From: Geobacter sp. | GTDB taxonomy: Bacteria; Desulfobacterota; Desulfuromonadia; Geobacterales; DSM-12255 | Length of the DNA stretch: 46,641 nt | Direction: 5' to 3' | NCBI GenBank assembly: GCA_009886125.1 | Contig: VFJK01000001.1 | Location: forward strand, 1-46,641 | Shown: in pieces, positions 10,893 through 19,407 of the stretch | Layout: the number at the start of each line of letters is the position of its first letter | Position numbering within the stretch: the first letter of the stretch is position 1 | Notes under the pieces: model-generated | The model's database searches: none | Told to the model about the DNA's origin: nothing | The model's input: the letters and a program-made list of their open reading frames with translations, nothing else | Position numbers and translations under genes: made by a program

Positions 10893-12311
10893 ATGCCTGA
10901 CAAAACATACGACCTGATCATCATCGGCGGCGGCCCTGGCGGCTATGTCGCTGCCATCAGGGGTGCACAGCTCGGGATGAGTGTCGCGGTGGTGGAAAAG
11001 CGGGAGACGCTCGGCGGGGTCTGCCTGAACGAAGGCTGTATCCCGAGCAAGGCACTGCTCGATTCATCGGAGCTGTTCGCCCAGGCGCGGGACAAGTTCG
11101 GAATTCACGGCATCCTGATCGATCCTCCCCGTCTCGATCTGGCAAAGATGATGGCACGCAAGGATGACGTCGTGAAGAAGAACACTGACGGCATAGCATA
11201 CCTGTTCAAGAAGAACGGCATCACCTTTATTCAGGGGAGCGGCAGGATCGGGAAGGTGGAGGGCGACTCTCTGACTGTCGAGGTGACCCTTCCGGGGCAC
11301 AGCAAACCTGAAATACTCAGAGGGAAACGGCTCCTGCTGGCGACTGGGAGCAGAGCAGTAGAGCTTCCAGGACTGCCGTTCGACGGCAAGCGGATAGTCT
11401 CCGCCCGTGAAGCCCTTTCATTCGCTGCCGTTCCGGAGCATCTGCTGGTAGTCGGCGCCGGCTATATCGGCCTTGAACTGGGATCGGTCTGGCTGCGGCT
11501 CGGAGCGAAAGTCACGGTTGTCGAAATGCTGGACAAACCGTTGGCGACGATGGATGGTCAGGCGGCAGACGCGCTGGTAAGAGCATTGAAAAAACAGGGG
11601 ATGAAATTCCTGTTCGGCACAAAGGTGACTTCTGCTGAAGCTCAAGGGGATACTCTGAAAGTCTCTCTTTTCGGTGCTTCAGGAGAGCAGGAGCTGCTCT
11701 GCGACCGGATACTGGTCGCTGTCGGTCGCAGACCGCTTGTTGACGGTCTGGGTCTGGAGGAAGCGGGCATTTTTCTGGACAGCTCGGGAAGAGTGATTGT
11801 CGATAAAGAGTATCGGAGTTCGGCAGAGGGGATCTATGCCATCGGCGACCTGATCCACGGCCCCATGCTTGCCCACAAGGCTTCCGAGGAGGGGGTGGTC
11901 GCTGTCGAACGGATGCATGGTGAGGCTTCGGTGGTCGATTATGAATACCTGCCGGGGGTCTGCTATACCTGGCCTGAAGCCGCATCAGTGGGGATGACCG
12001 AGGAGCAGCTGAAAAGCGAAGGGATCGTCTACGCTGTCGGCAGGTTCAATTTCCTCGCCAATGGTCGAGCCCGCTGCATGGACGAGACCGACGGGTTCGT
12101 GAAGATCCTGGCGGCTCAGGACTCAGGGCAGATACTCGGTATACATATCGTCGGGCCGAGAGCCTCGGACCTGATCGCCGAGGCAGTCACCGCCATGACC
12201 TTCGGAGCGACAGCCGAGGATATGGCGATGACCTTTCATGCCCATCCGACGCTTTCGGAGGCGTTGAAAGAGGCGGCGCTGGATGTAATGAAACGGGCGA
12301 TACATGCATAG
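10893..12311 (+). CDS. lpd: Dihydrolipoamide dehydrogenase (E3)
   Basis: The 472-residue flavoprotein has the FAD-binding GGGPGGYVAAIRGAQLG motif, the redox disulfide in GGVCLNEGCIPSK (Cys44 and Cys49), a second Rossmann motif for NAD (GAGYIGLELGSVW), the FAD motif YAIGDLIHGPMLAHKASEEG, and the C-terminal HAHPTLSEALKEA with the catalytic His-Glu pair. It reoxidises dihydrolipoamide on E2 with NAD+. The most likely partner is SucAB, about 2 kb upstream, but it may serve other 2-oxoacid complexes as well. A GAGGAG site lies before the ATG. Confidence 0.95.
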   Translation: MPDKTYDLIIIGGGPGGYVAAIRGAQLGMSVAVVEKRETLGGVCLNEGCIPSKALLDSSELFAQARDKFGIHGILIDPPRLDLAKMMARKDDVVKKNTDGIAYLFKKNGITFIQGSGRIGKVEGDSLTVEVTLPGHSKPEILRGKRLLLATGSRAVELPGLPFDGKRIVSAREALSFAAVPEHLLVVGAGYIGLELGSVWLRLGAKVTVVEMLDKPLATMDGQAADALVRALKKQGMKFLFGTKVTSAEAQGDTLKVSLFGASGEQELLCDRILVAVGRRPLVDGLGLEEAGIFLDSSGRVIVDKEYRSSAEGIYAIGDLIHGPMLAHKASEEGVVAVERMHGEASVVDYEYLPGVCYTWPEAASVGMTEEQLKSEGIVYAVGRFNFLANGRARCMDETDGFVKILAAQDSGQILGIHIVGPRASDLIAEAVTAMTFGATAEDMAMTFHAHPTLSEALKEAALDVMKRAIHA

Positions 12312-12340
12312 CATTTTGTAACTCTTATTCTTTCACAGCA

Positions 12341-12414
12341 AACCCCTCTAAATCTCCCCTTAACAAGGGAGACTTCAAGGCTTCCCCCCTGTCAAGGGGG
12401 GATTGAGGGGGGTT
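12341..12414. repeat. C/G-rich nested inverted repeat
   Basis: Outer arms AACCCCTCTAAATC and GATTGAGGGGGGTT are inverted with three mismatches. Inside lie two hairpins, around CTCCCCTT/AAGGGAG (12354-12371) and TCCCCCCT/AAGGGGGGA (12383-12402). It resembles dispersed intergenic repeats and may also attenuate read-through from lpd into the aconitase gene. Confidence 0.6.
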
Positions 12415-12453
12415 GGTTTTAGCTGTTCCATGGTACTAGATACGGAGGAAGTC

Positions 12454-14421
12454 ATGCCAAAAAACCTCGCCACAAAGATTCTTGAAGCTCACCTCGTCTC
12501 CGGGGAGCTGATCCCCGGCACCGAGATCGCTCTGAAGATCGACCATACGCTGCTCCAGGACGCAACCGGGACCATGGCGATGCTTGAGTTCATTGCTATG
12601 GGGGTCGAGCGGGTCAAGGTGGAACTGGCCGCCCAGTACATCGATCACAACCTGCTGCAGACCGACAACCGGAACGCTGACGACCATATTTTTCTGATGA
12701 CCGCTGCGGAACGCTTCGGCATCCATCTCTCGAAGCCCGGTAACGGCGTATCGCATCAGGTGCATCTGGAGCGCTTCGGCCTCCCCGGCAAGATCATGCT
12801 CGGAGCCGACTCCCACACCCCCTCTGCCGCAGGTGTGGGGATGCTCGCCATCGGTGCCGGTGGTCTTGATGTCGCCCTTGCCATGGCCGGGCATCCGTTC
12901 TATCTCCCCTGCCCGAAAATCTGGGGGATCAAGCTGACAGGGCGCCTGCCGGAATGGGTCTCAGCCAAAGATGTCATCCTGGAGATGCTCCGCCGCCATA
13001 CGGTCAAGGGGGGAATCGGCAGGATCATCGAATACTACGGTGAAGGGGTGAAGAGCCTTTCCGCAACGGACCGGGCAGTCATTGGGAACATGGGAGCCGA
13101 ACTCGGAGCGACCACCAGCATCTTCCCGTCCGATGAACGGACACGGGAGTTCCTCGAAGCGCAGGGGAGAGTCGGCGGCTGGATACCGATGGAAGCAGAC
13201 CCCGGAGCCGCTTATGACGAGTATGATGAAATCGACCTTTCGACACTGGAGCCGCTCATAGCGCGCCCCTCATCGCCTGACAACATTGTCACGGTCAGGG
13301 AGCTTGCCGGGCTGAAAGTCGACCAGGTACTGGTGGGAAGCTCGGCGAACTCTGCATTCCGTGATCTGATGACCGCCTGCCGCATCCTTGAAGGGCGCAA
13401 GATCGCTCCGCACCTTTCATTCAATGTGAACCCGGGCAGCCGGCAGGTGATCGAGAACGTCGCCGCTCAGGGGGGGTTTCTGATGCTTCTTCAGGCAGGT
13501 GCACAGGTGCATCAGCCCGGCTGTCTCGGCTGCATCGGCATGGGGCAGGCTCCCGGGACCGGTCAGGTTTCGCTGCGCACGTTTCCGCGCAATTTCCCCG
13601 GACGGAGCGGCACCAAAGGTGACCAGGTCTACCTCTGTTCACCTGAAACAGCTGCTGCTGCCGGGATTTTCGGCGTAGTGACCGACCCGCGGGAGCTGGG
13701 GAAGCTCATGAAATGGCCGGATGTGCAGAATCCATCGACCTATCTTCTGGACGATTCGAGCATCAACTTCCCCCTCCCTCCTGTCGAAGCCGCAAAGATC
13801 GAGATAGTCACCGGACCGAATATCGTGCCGTTCCCGGATTTTGAACCGATGCCGGAAGACCTAGCGGTAGAGGTCATCCTCAAGACCGGAGACAACATCT
13901 CCACCGACACGATCATGCCTGCCGGGAACAAGGTGCTCCCGTACAGAAGTAACATCCCGGCCATATCACAGTTCGTGTTCGAACAGATCGCCCCCGGTTT
14001 TGCAGAAAAAGCACAATCAAAAACTGCCGGCGCAGTGGTCGGCGGAGACAATTACGGTCAGGGCTCCAGCCGTGAACATGCTGCGCTGGCCCCCCGTTAT
14101 CTAGGCATCCGGGTAAAGCTCGTGAAGAGCTTTGCCCGGATCCACAAGGCGAATCTGGTGAACTTCGGCATTCTTCCACTGATCTTCAAGGATCCGCTTG
14201 ACTACGACCTGATAGCTGACGGAGACATCCTCATATTTAAAGGGGTCCGAAGCCTTATAATCAAAGGGGCGACCGAGATACCGGCAGAACTCGGCAACAG
14301 AACGATTATGACCATTCTCGACGTTTCAGACCGCCAGCGAAGGGAGCTCGTGGCAGGCGGGACGCTCAATTATGTGAGAAATGCCGGAAAATGGGAGGAT
14401 GCCCCTCACGGATGTCTTTGA
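12454..14421 (+). CDS. Aconitate hydratase, Aquifex-type
   Basis: This 655-residue protein interconverts citrate and isocitrate in the TCA cycle. The start is ATG 12454 behind CGGAGG. The aconitase/3-isopropylmalate dehydratase large-subunit part has GADSHTPSAAGVGMLAIGAGGLDVA and HQPGCLGCIGMGQAPGTG, with two cysteines that bind the [4Fe-4S] cluster. The swivel domain follows in the same chain (about 500-645) with NYGQGSSREHAALAPRYLG. Its length and layout fit the shorter Aquifex-type family rather than the ~900-residue AcnA. The segment that in classical aconitases reads GSCTN, giving the third cluster ligand, is here GSSAN, so that cysteine is not at the usual place. It follows lpd in the same direction. 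Confidence 0.88.
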   Translation: MPKNLATKILEAHLVSGELIPGTEIALKIDHTLLQDATGTMAMLEFIAMGVERVKVELAAQYIDHNLLQTDNRNADDHIFLMTAAERFGIHLSKPGNGVSHQVHLERFGLPGKIMLGADSHTPSAAGVGMLAIGAGGLDVALAMAGHPFYLPCPKIWGIKLTGRLPEWVSAKDVILEMLRRHTVKGGIGRIIEYYGEGVKSLSATDRAVIGNMGAELGATTSIFPSDERTREFLEAQGRVGGWIPMEADPGAAYDEYDEIDLSTLEPLIARPSSPDNIVTVRELAGLKVDQVLVGSSANSAFRDLMTACRILEGRKIAPHLSFNVNPGSRQVIENVAAQGGFLMLLQAGAQVHQPGCLGCIGMGQAPGTGQVSLRTFPRNFPGRSGTKGDQVYLCSPETAAAAGIFGVVTDPRELGKLMKWPDVQNPSTYLLDDSSINFPLPPVEAAKIEIVTGPNIVPFPDFEPMPEDLAVEVILKTGDNISTDTIMPAGNKVLPYRSNIPAISQFVFEQIAPGFAEKAQSKTAGAVVGGDNYGQGSSREHAALAPRYLGIRVKLVKSFARIHKANLVNFGILPLIFKDPLDYDLIADGDILIFKGVRSLIIKGATEIPAELGNRTIMTILDVSDRQRRELVAGGTLNYVRNAGKWEDAPHGCL

Positions 14422-14460
14422 AACTTGCCTGTAACAGCTTGATGAGATATAGATAATCTG

Positions 14461-15525
14461 ATGAACAATTTATTGCCCGGAGTGACTATATCCACCCTTT
14501 TTAAAGGGAAGTGCAGATGGTTGACACTGACCGCGATTTTCGTCGTCCTGCTGCTGCCGGTCCGGTTCACCTACTTTCTGAACTCGTCTGCCGGTGACGG
14601 GAAAAATGTCCGGATCATAGATTTTGCCAAAGGCAGCTCTCTCAAAAAGCTTTCGGAAGAGCTTGAAAACAGCGGTGTAATCGGAAGCAGTACCCTTTTC
14701 GTCATTTATGCCAGGATAAGCGGCCTTGCCGGGAAGGTGAAGGCTGGCACATACCAGTTCACAGATTCAATGACACCACTGGAAATATTCAGGAAACTTG
14801 AAACCGGTGATGTCTACGAAAAGAAGTTTGCTGTTCCTGAGGGATACTCGATCTACCAGATAGCGGAGATGCTCGACAGCCGGGGGGTTTTCAGTAAAGA
14901 GCTCTTTCTGAAAGAGTGCGGCAATCACCAGACGCTTAAAGAGCTCGGCATCAAAGGGCCGACTGTCGAAGGGTATCTTTATCCAAGCACCTACAACCTG
15001 CTGAAAGCTGAAGACCCTGCAGCATTGATAAAAATAATGGCCGGGCAGTTCAGGAAGGTCTATGACGAGCGGTTTGCAGCAGTGGAGAAAAATTCACATC
15101 TGAGCAGGAGCCAGATAATAACCCTTGCTTCGATTGTCGAGAAAGAAGCGGTCGCCCCTCAGGAGAAGCCGATCATCGCCTCCGTTTTTTTGAACCGTCT
15201 GAAAAAAAAGATGCCCCTGCAGAGCGATCCTACATCTGTCTACGGGACTCGAGCATTCGGAGGCAAAGTATCGGGGAGTGATGTCAGGCGCAACTCAGCC
15301 TACAACACTTACAAGATCAGCGGCCTGCCGCCGGGTCCGATAGGCAGTCCCGGAGCCGGTGCGATCGAGGCGGTTTTGAAACCTGCGGCTACCGGATACT
15401 ACTATTTTGTGGCAAAAAATGATGGAACCCATCACTTTTCTGTTACCCTTGATGAGCATAACCGTGCGGTTCACCTTTACCTGAAATCCGGATCATCTCA
15501 AGCCGGGTCTCCAGAGTACAAATAA
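14461..15525 (+). CDS. mltG: Endolytic murein transglycosylase MltG (YceG-like)
   Basis: The 354-residue protein has one N-terminal membrane segment (about 20-37, TAIFVVLLLPVRFTYFL), a LysM-like region and the YceG catalytic domain. Characteristic blocks are VEGYLYPSTYNL, LASIVEKEA with the presumed catalytic Glu227, SVFLNRLKKKMPLQSDPTSVYG, and the C-terminal YNTYKISGLPPGPIGSPG and YYYFVAKNDGTHHFS. MltG cuts nascent peptidoglycan glycan strands at the inner membrane. No strong ribosome-binding site precedes ATG 14461. Its TAA overlaps the ATG of the response-regulator gene (TAATG), indicating translational coupling. Confidence 0.92.
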   Translation: MNNLLPGVTISTLFKGKCRWLTLTAIFVVLLLPVRFTYFLNSSAGDGKNVRIIDFAKGSSLKKLSEELENSGVIGSSTLFVIYARISGLAGKVKAGTYQFTDSMTPLEIFRKLETGDVYEKKFAVPEGYSIYQIAEMLDSRGVFSKELFLKECGNHQTLKELGIKGPTVEGYLYPSTYNLLKAEDPAALIKIMAGQFRKVYDERFAAVEKNSHLSRSQIITLASIVEKEAVAPQEKPIIASVFLNRLKKKMPLQSDPTSVYGTRAFGGKVSGSDVRRNSAYNTYKISGLPPGPIGSPGAGAIEAVLKPAATGYYYFVAKNDGTHHFSVTLDEHNRAVHLYLKSGSSQAGSPEYK

Positions 15526-17471
15526 TGACCGTCCGCATATTACTGGCAGAAGATAACGAAAATCTGGCGCAGCTGCTCGCCAGATTTATCGAGGCAAAAG
15601 GACATGCTGTCGTAACGGCTTTCACGGGTGCGCAGGCAGTCAGACTTCTTGCCTCGCAACCGTTCGACCTGCTGCTCCTCGATCTCGGCCTGCCGGAAGT
15701 AAGCGGCATCGAACTTCTTCAGAAACTCCGGAAATCTCCCAAATTCTCCTCTCTCCCGGTCATCATTATCACCGGTCTGTACAAAGGTGAGAAGTACTCG
15801 CAGGCAGCTCTCAAGCTTGGTGTAAGCCATTATCTGGAGAAACCGTTCACCAGGGAATCATTTGAAGCAGCCCTTTCTGACACCATCACTTCTATTGAAT
15901 CCTCCCGAAATGGACCAACCCTGATTGAAACCCTTTTTTCCATCTACAACTCCAGGCAGAGCGGCGTCCTGACTGTCGGCGAACTCTCTCCAATAACATT
16001 TGTCAAAGGTGAGCCTTCTTCTTTTCTCCCGAAAGGGAAGCGGGACTTCCCCGAGTTCCTTCTGGCAAAAGGGAAAATACGTCCGGATGACCTCCAGCTT
16101 TTTCTTGAAAACAGCGGAGAGAGGATCTTCTTCACCGAAGCCGGGGTCCTGACCTTCGACGAACTTCAGAGTGAATCGCAACTCTACCTGATAAAACTTC
16201 TCCTGGACCATCTTATAAAATCAGACGGGATCTCTTTTTCCGAAAATACCGGGATGGATGAGCCTCCGCTGCTGCATCTTTCTCTTCCGAGACTGCTTTA
16301 CGATGCAGTGAAACTTTTCCCGGAACAGTTTCAAGCTGAAAAATCTCTATCCGGTAAATCAGCAGCCTTCCCGGCACGGACAGCTCTGTTTTACCGCCGT
16401 GCAAACCTCATAACCATGCGTGAAGCTGATATACTGCTCCTCGAAAAGATCAACGGCCGGAGACCCGTTTCAGAGCTTTTTGGTGATAAGGAAGGAGCGC
16501 AGCATGACTCAGCACTCTTCATCAACTACCTGCACCTCATGAGGATGATATCCCTGAATGATGAGCCGGGAGATGAGGCTTCTCCTGATTTCCCGCAGAA
16601 AGCCCTCTTTAACAGGCCTCTTGACGAAGAGTCCCCCATGGAAGACCTTGTCATTGACTTTGAGGATATAGTAGAAGCGGTTTCAAGCAATGTGGTCATG
16701 GCGATGGGGAGCAACGACATGTCTGCCCCGCTCTCCGAAGAAGAGATCGGTTTCGAACAGACTGTCCAGAGAGAGCACTCTCTCATCAAGGACAAGGATT
16801 ACTATACAATTTTCGGGATGACGCCGGGAAAGTTCAGTTTCAACACCCTGAAAGACGCTTACTTTACAAAAGTCAAAGAGTACTCTCCCGAGCGCTTCAT
16901 GGAACTATCCGGAGCGACCTCTGCCATGGCACAGGAGATTCTCTCCATCTATGCCGAGGCCTACAACACCCTTTCGAATGTTGTCGCTAAAGAGCGCTAT
17001 GACGAGATGCTGAACGATAACCAGACGATGGGAATAGACGGCAAGCAGGACGGGAAACTCCACGCCAGGATTCAGTTCCAGTCCGGCAAGGTTTTCCTGG
17101 ATATGGGTGAGTTCGAGAACGCAGAAAAAGCATTACAGGATGCATATACGCTGGAGCCGGAAAACAGTAGCCACGCTGCTTTCCTTGCCTGGGCAATCTA
17201 CAACAACAGCGCAAACAGCAAATCCAAGGCGGCCCAGGAACGAGCCCGGAACCTGTTGACAAAGTCGCTCCAGATAGACAAGACTCCGGAAGCCTATGCT
17301 TTCAGGGGCTGGATGCTTATCGATGAAGGTCGTGACGGACTGGCAGAGAGTGAATTCCTCAAAGCTTTGAAACTTAATCCGAAAGAGGCGAATGCAAGCA
17401 AGGGGATTAAAATGATAGCAGAAAAACGTGAAGGCGAGAAAAAAGGGGTGTTGAGAAGATTTTTCGGCTAA
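15525..17471 (+). CDS. Multidomain response regulator (REC, DUF4388-like, J-like, TPR)
   Basis: The 648-residue protein begins with a receiver domain (about 3-120) with acidic pair Glu9/Asp10, phospho-acceptor Asp53 (LLLDLGLPEVSG) and the HYLEKPF lysine. Next is a DUF4388/PATAN-like region (about 125-215, starting TLIETLFSIYNSRQSGVLTV), then a stretch with acidic linkers. Residues about 425-500 resemble a J-domain (DYYTIFGM... AYNTLSNVVAKERYDEML), but the HPD tripeptide needed to stimulate DnaK is missing. TPR-like repeats fill the C-terminus (about 515-630), ending in KKGVLRRFFG. There is no DNA-binding domain, so output is probably through protein contacts. It is coupled to mltG by a TAATG overlap, suggesting a link to envelope or motility control. 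The partner kinase is not in the window. Confidence 0.8.
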   Translation: MTVRILLAEDNENLAQLLARFIEAKGHAVVTAFTGAQAVRLLASQPFDLLLLDLGLPEVSGIELLQKLRKSPKFSSLPVIIITGLYKGEKYSQAALKLGVSHYLEKPFTRESFEAALSDTITSIESSRNGPTLIETLFSIYNSRQSGVLTVGELSPITFVKGEPSSFLPKGKRDFPEFLLAKGKIRPDDLQLFLENSGERIFFTEAGVLTFDELQSESQLYLIKLLLDHLIKSDGISFSENTGMDEPPLLHLSLPRLLYDAVKLFPEQFQAEKSLSGKSAAFPARTALFYRRANLITMREADILLLEKINGRRPVSELFGDKEGAQHDSALFINYLHLMRMISLNDEPGDEASPDFPQKALFNRPLDEESPMEDLVIDFEDIVEAVSSNVVMAMGSNDMSAPLSEEEIGFEQTVQREHSLIKDKDYYTIFGMTPGKFSFNTLKDAYFTKVKEYSPERFMELSGATSAMAQEILSIYAEAYNTLSNVVAKERYDEMLNDNQTMGIDGKQDGKLHARIQFQSGKVFLDMGEFENAEKALQDAYTLEPENSSHAAFLAWAIYNNSANSKSKAAQERARNLLTKSLQIDKTPEAYAFRGWMLIDEGRDGLAESEFLKALKLNPKEANASKGIKMIAEKREGEKKGVLRRFFG

Positions 17472-17491
17472 CTACAAACAGGAGGCAATTT

Positions 17492-18241
17492 ATGTCCAAT
17501 TCATTCAAGTGCTTCATTGTCGCATCAGCGCTACTATCTTTTTATGGGATTTCATTGGCTGAGACAATGCAGCAGCCACCCGCAGGCAGGGGCCCGGCAG
17601 CAATGAAGAAGCAGAGAAGTGAGCTGAGTAATCCTGAAAAAAGGCTCGCACTGATGAAGCAGACTCTCTCTCTTACTGATGATCAAGTCGCAAGGATACG
17701 GCCGATAATAGTAGCTGAGCAGGCCGAACTCGAGAAACTGCGCGGAGACAGCACTCTCAACAGGGACCAGCGCAGGGTAAAACTGCAGGAGCTTAACAAG
17801 GGGACATCCGATAACGTCAGGGAACTTCTTACCCCTGAACAGCAGACGAAGCAGGATTCGATCAAGGCAAAGATTGCTGAAAACCGCTCAAAAACCCGAG
17901 GAGCAAGGCCCGGAGCAGTTCCGGTTGAGTTTACACCCGAAAAAAGGATCGTCAGGCTGACAGAGCATCTGGCTCTTACACTGGAGCAGCAGGACAAGAT
18001 AATGCCGATCCTTCAGGATGAGTATACCCAGCTTAAAACGCTTCCGGGAAATGACACCTATAACCGCGATCAAAGACGGGCAAAACTGCAGCAGCTCACC
18101 CAGGAGACCAACTCAAAGATAATGCCGATACTGACTCCGGAACAGCAGAAAAAATACAAGGAGACCAGGGAAAAGATTATCGACCGTCGCTCTCAGAAAA
18201 AGAGAGGCGGAGAGAAGGGGCTTGAGAGAGAACCGAAATAG
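17492..18241 (+). CDS. Secreted Spy/LTXXQ-like repeat protein
   Basis: This 249-residue protein follows an AGGAGG site. The first 23 residues (basic start, then IVASALLSFYGISLAE) form a Sec signal peptide, so it is periplasmic or exported. The mature part holds two similar ~75-residue units (about 47-118 and 154-225), each with ALTLEQQ/SLTDDQV, a RDQRR(V/A)KLQ segment and LTPEQQ, the repeated LTxxQ pattern of Spy/CpxP-type helical proteins. These act as chaperones or stress sensors in the periplasm. Sequence outside the motifs is rich in Lys, Arg and Gln. The function in this organism is unknown. Confidence 0.7.
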   Translation: MSNSFKCFIVASALLSFYGISLAETMQQPPAGRGPAAMKKQRSELSNPEKRLALMKQTLSLTDDQVARIRPIIVAEQAELEKLRGDSTLNRDQRRVKLQELNKGTSDNVRELLTPEQQTKQDSIKAKIAENRSKTRGARPGAVPVEFTPEKRIVRLTEHLALTLEQQDKIMPILQDEYTQLKTLPGNDTYNRDQRRAKLQQLTQETNSKIMPILTPEQQKKYKETREKIIDRRSQKKRGGEKGLEREPK

Positions 18242-18258
18242 CCACAGCTAATAAATCA

Positions 18259-18294
18259 GGGGCGGCGGGGTTATTTCCGCCGCCCTTCCTTTTG
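18259..18294 (+). terminator. Rho-independent terminator after the LTXXQ gene
   Basis: GGGCGGCGG (18260-18268) pairs perfectly with CCGCCGCCC (18277-18285), followed by TTCCTTTT. It closes the rightward run of genes. Confidence 0.85.
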
Positions 18295-18330
18295 AGCAGC
18301 ACAACAACGCTCCCTCCTCACTCCCGAACT

Positions 18331-18518
18331 TAACTCGTTTCCGTCCGGAAAGGGTGCTTTCCCGCCCTGGCGGTGTCAATCTTCGGTCTTGCTTGTGCGG
18401 CGTACAGTCGTACGCCTCCGCGCAATTCCTCGATTTCCTTGCCAGGACAAAAAATCCCCGCTTTCCAAATCGGAAACCAACAGTTTCTCATCCGGAGTTT
18501 CCGGATGGAAACTAACTC
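18331..18518. mobile_element. MITE-like element with terminal inverted repeats and flanking direct repeats
   Basis: Terminal inverted repeats GTTTCCGTCCGGAAA (18337-18351) and TTTCCGGATGGAAAC (18498-18512) match at 14 of 15 positions. They are bounded outside by the identical hexamer TAACTC (18331-18336 and 18513-18518), as a target duplication would be. The interior also folds: CCTGGC near 18375 faces GCCAGG near 18440, and GGCGTAC/GTACGCC forms the centre. No open reading frame of note lies inside. It looks like a non-autonomous element at the left border of the accessory island. The hexamer could instead be part of a dispersed repeat rather than a duplicated target. Confidence 0.6.
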
Positions 18519-18551
18519 ACAAAAATTTCCCCCTGTATAAATAAAAACATG

Positions 18552-18581
18552 TTGAAATCCATTTACTATGGGCATACCATA
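18552..18581 (+). promoter_or_regulatory. Candidate promoter and operator of the TumE/TumA-like pair
   Basis: TTGAAA (18552-18557), a 17-bp spacer and TACCAT (18575-18580) lie just before the toxin-like gene. TATGG (18567-18571) and CCATA (18577-18581) form a short inverted repeat across the -10. Confidence 0.3.
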
Positions 18582-18586
18582 CCAAT

Positions 18587-18892
18587 ATGAGCCGTAAGGC
18601 ACGTCTCTTCAGGCATGAGAAGTACACTGATCGTTTCGGCAATACCGCTGAAATCAAGATATGGATTGTTCCGGTATCTGAGCATCACCCGGACGGGGTC
18701 AAGTACTCGCTTGTGTATGTGGTTGATGGTGCCCGTGCGATCGGCTTCGATAACGAGCGGGGTAAGGGAGACCATTTTCATCTTGACGATAGTGAAATCC
18801 CTTACAGCTTCAGCAGCATCGGCAATCTTCTGAAGGATTTTCTACAGGCAGTACATGAGTGGAAGGAGAATCGGTATGGCAATCAAGGCTAA
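18587..18892 (+). CDS. TumE/DUF6516-like putative toxin
   Basis: This 101-residue basic protein (MSRKARLFRHEKYTDRFGN...) has the strand-rich pattern of the DUF6516/TumE family: an early EIKIWIVP strand, then YSLVYVVDGARAIGFDNERGKGDHFHLDD, and a C-terminal helix FLQAVHEW. Proteins of this kind are paired with a helix-turn-helix partner and are annotated as toxins; the biochemical activity is not something I can infer. The conserved HFH segment may matter for function. The next gene overlaps it by 17 bases, with its ribosome-binding site inside this gene. The ribosome-binding site before ATG 18587 is weak. Confidence 0.6.
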   Translation: MSRKARLFRHEKYTDRFGNTAEIKIWIVPVSEHHPDGVKYSLVYVVDGARAIGFDNERGKGDHFHLDDSEIPYSFSSIGNLLKDFLQAVHEWKENRYGNQG

Positions 18893-19268
18893 GAATATTA
18901 CCATCGGCATTAAAACCCTTGAAGAAGGCATAAGTGAAATTGCCGAGGCCTATGAATCGTATCAGGCTGGTGGCAGCGCCAAGCCTCACCGTGGCATTTA
19001 CTTTGAAAATCTGGATGCATTCAGAAAGATTCTGACTGAAAAACGGCTTGAGCTGCTGCATGTCGTCAAGCGGGAAAAACCGGATACCATTCATCAGTTG
19101 GCACGGCTTGTCGGCAGAAATGTCAAAAATGTCAGCGACGACTTGAAGCATCTCGCCGAACTTGATCTGGTAACAATGGACAAACACGCATCTACCAGCG
19201 ATCAGGCCAACGCCCCGCGTGCACCGCGAGTCAGTTATGACAAGATTTGTCTGGAGATTGCGATTTGA
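18876..19268 (+). CDS. HTH antitoxin/regulator partner (TumA-like)
   Basis: The start is ATG 18876, seven bases after AAGGAG; an ATG at 18855 has no such site. The 130-residue protein holds a winged helix-turn-helix (about 54-110) in KRLELLHVVKREKPDTIHQLARLVGRNVKNVSDDLKHLAELDLV, the MarR/ArsR-like arrangement of HVO_A0114-type DNA-binding proteins. It probably represses the operon and neutralises the upstream DUF6516-like protein. The order toxin first, antitoxin second is the reverse of most type II modules but is common for pairs of this family as I recall. Confidence 0.65.
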   Translation: MAIKAKNITIGIKTLEEGISEIAEAYESYQAGGSAKPHRGIYFENLDAFRKILTEKRLELLHVVKREKPDTIHQLARLVGRNVKNVSDDLKHLAELDLVTMDKHASTSDQANAPRAPRVSYDKICLEIAI

Positions 19269-19367
19269 AAAGTCAAAGACAGGGTGAATGAAGAAATGTG
19301 AAAGTGAGTTAGTAAAGAAGGACCGTCAGTAGAGGCTTCCCGAGCGATTAATTTGTAAACTGAACAA

Positions 19368-19401
19368 ACACAGAGGAGGAGCGCCTGCTCCTCCTCTGTG
19401 T
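19368..19401. terminator. Perfect 15-bp hairpin terminator
   Basis: ACACAGAGGAGGAGC (19368-19382) pairs perfectly with GCTCCTCCTCTGTGT (19387-19401) around GCCT. It lies between the converging TumA-like gene and the 37-codon gene. The T-richer flank is on the minus-strand side, so it best serves the small gene. Confidence 0.75.
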
Positions 19402-19407
19402 CCTTCA

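Noticed and set aside
12341-12414. CRISPR-like repeat
   Set aside because: The paired C/G-rich hairpins are inverted, not direct repeats with spacers; no cas genes are present.
18331-18518. tRNA or small RNA gene in the gap
   Set aside because: The foldback structure lacks a cloverleaf, T-loop and CCA end; terminal inverted repeats explain it better.
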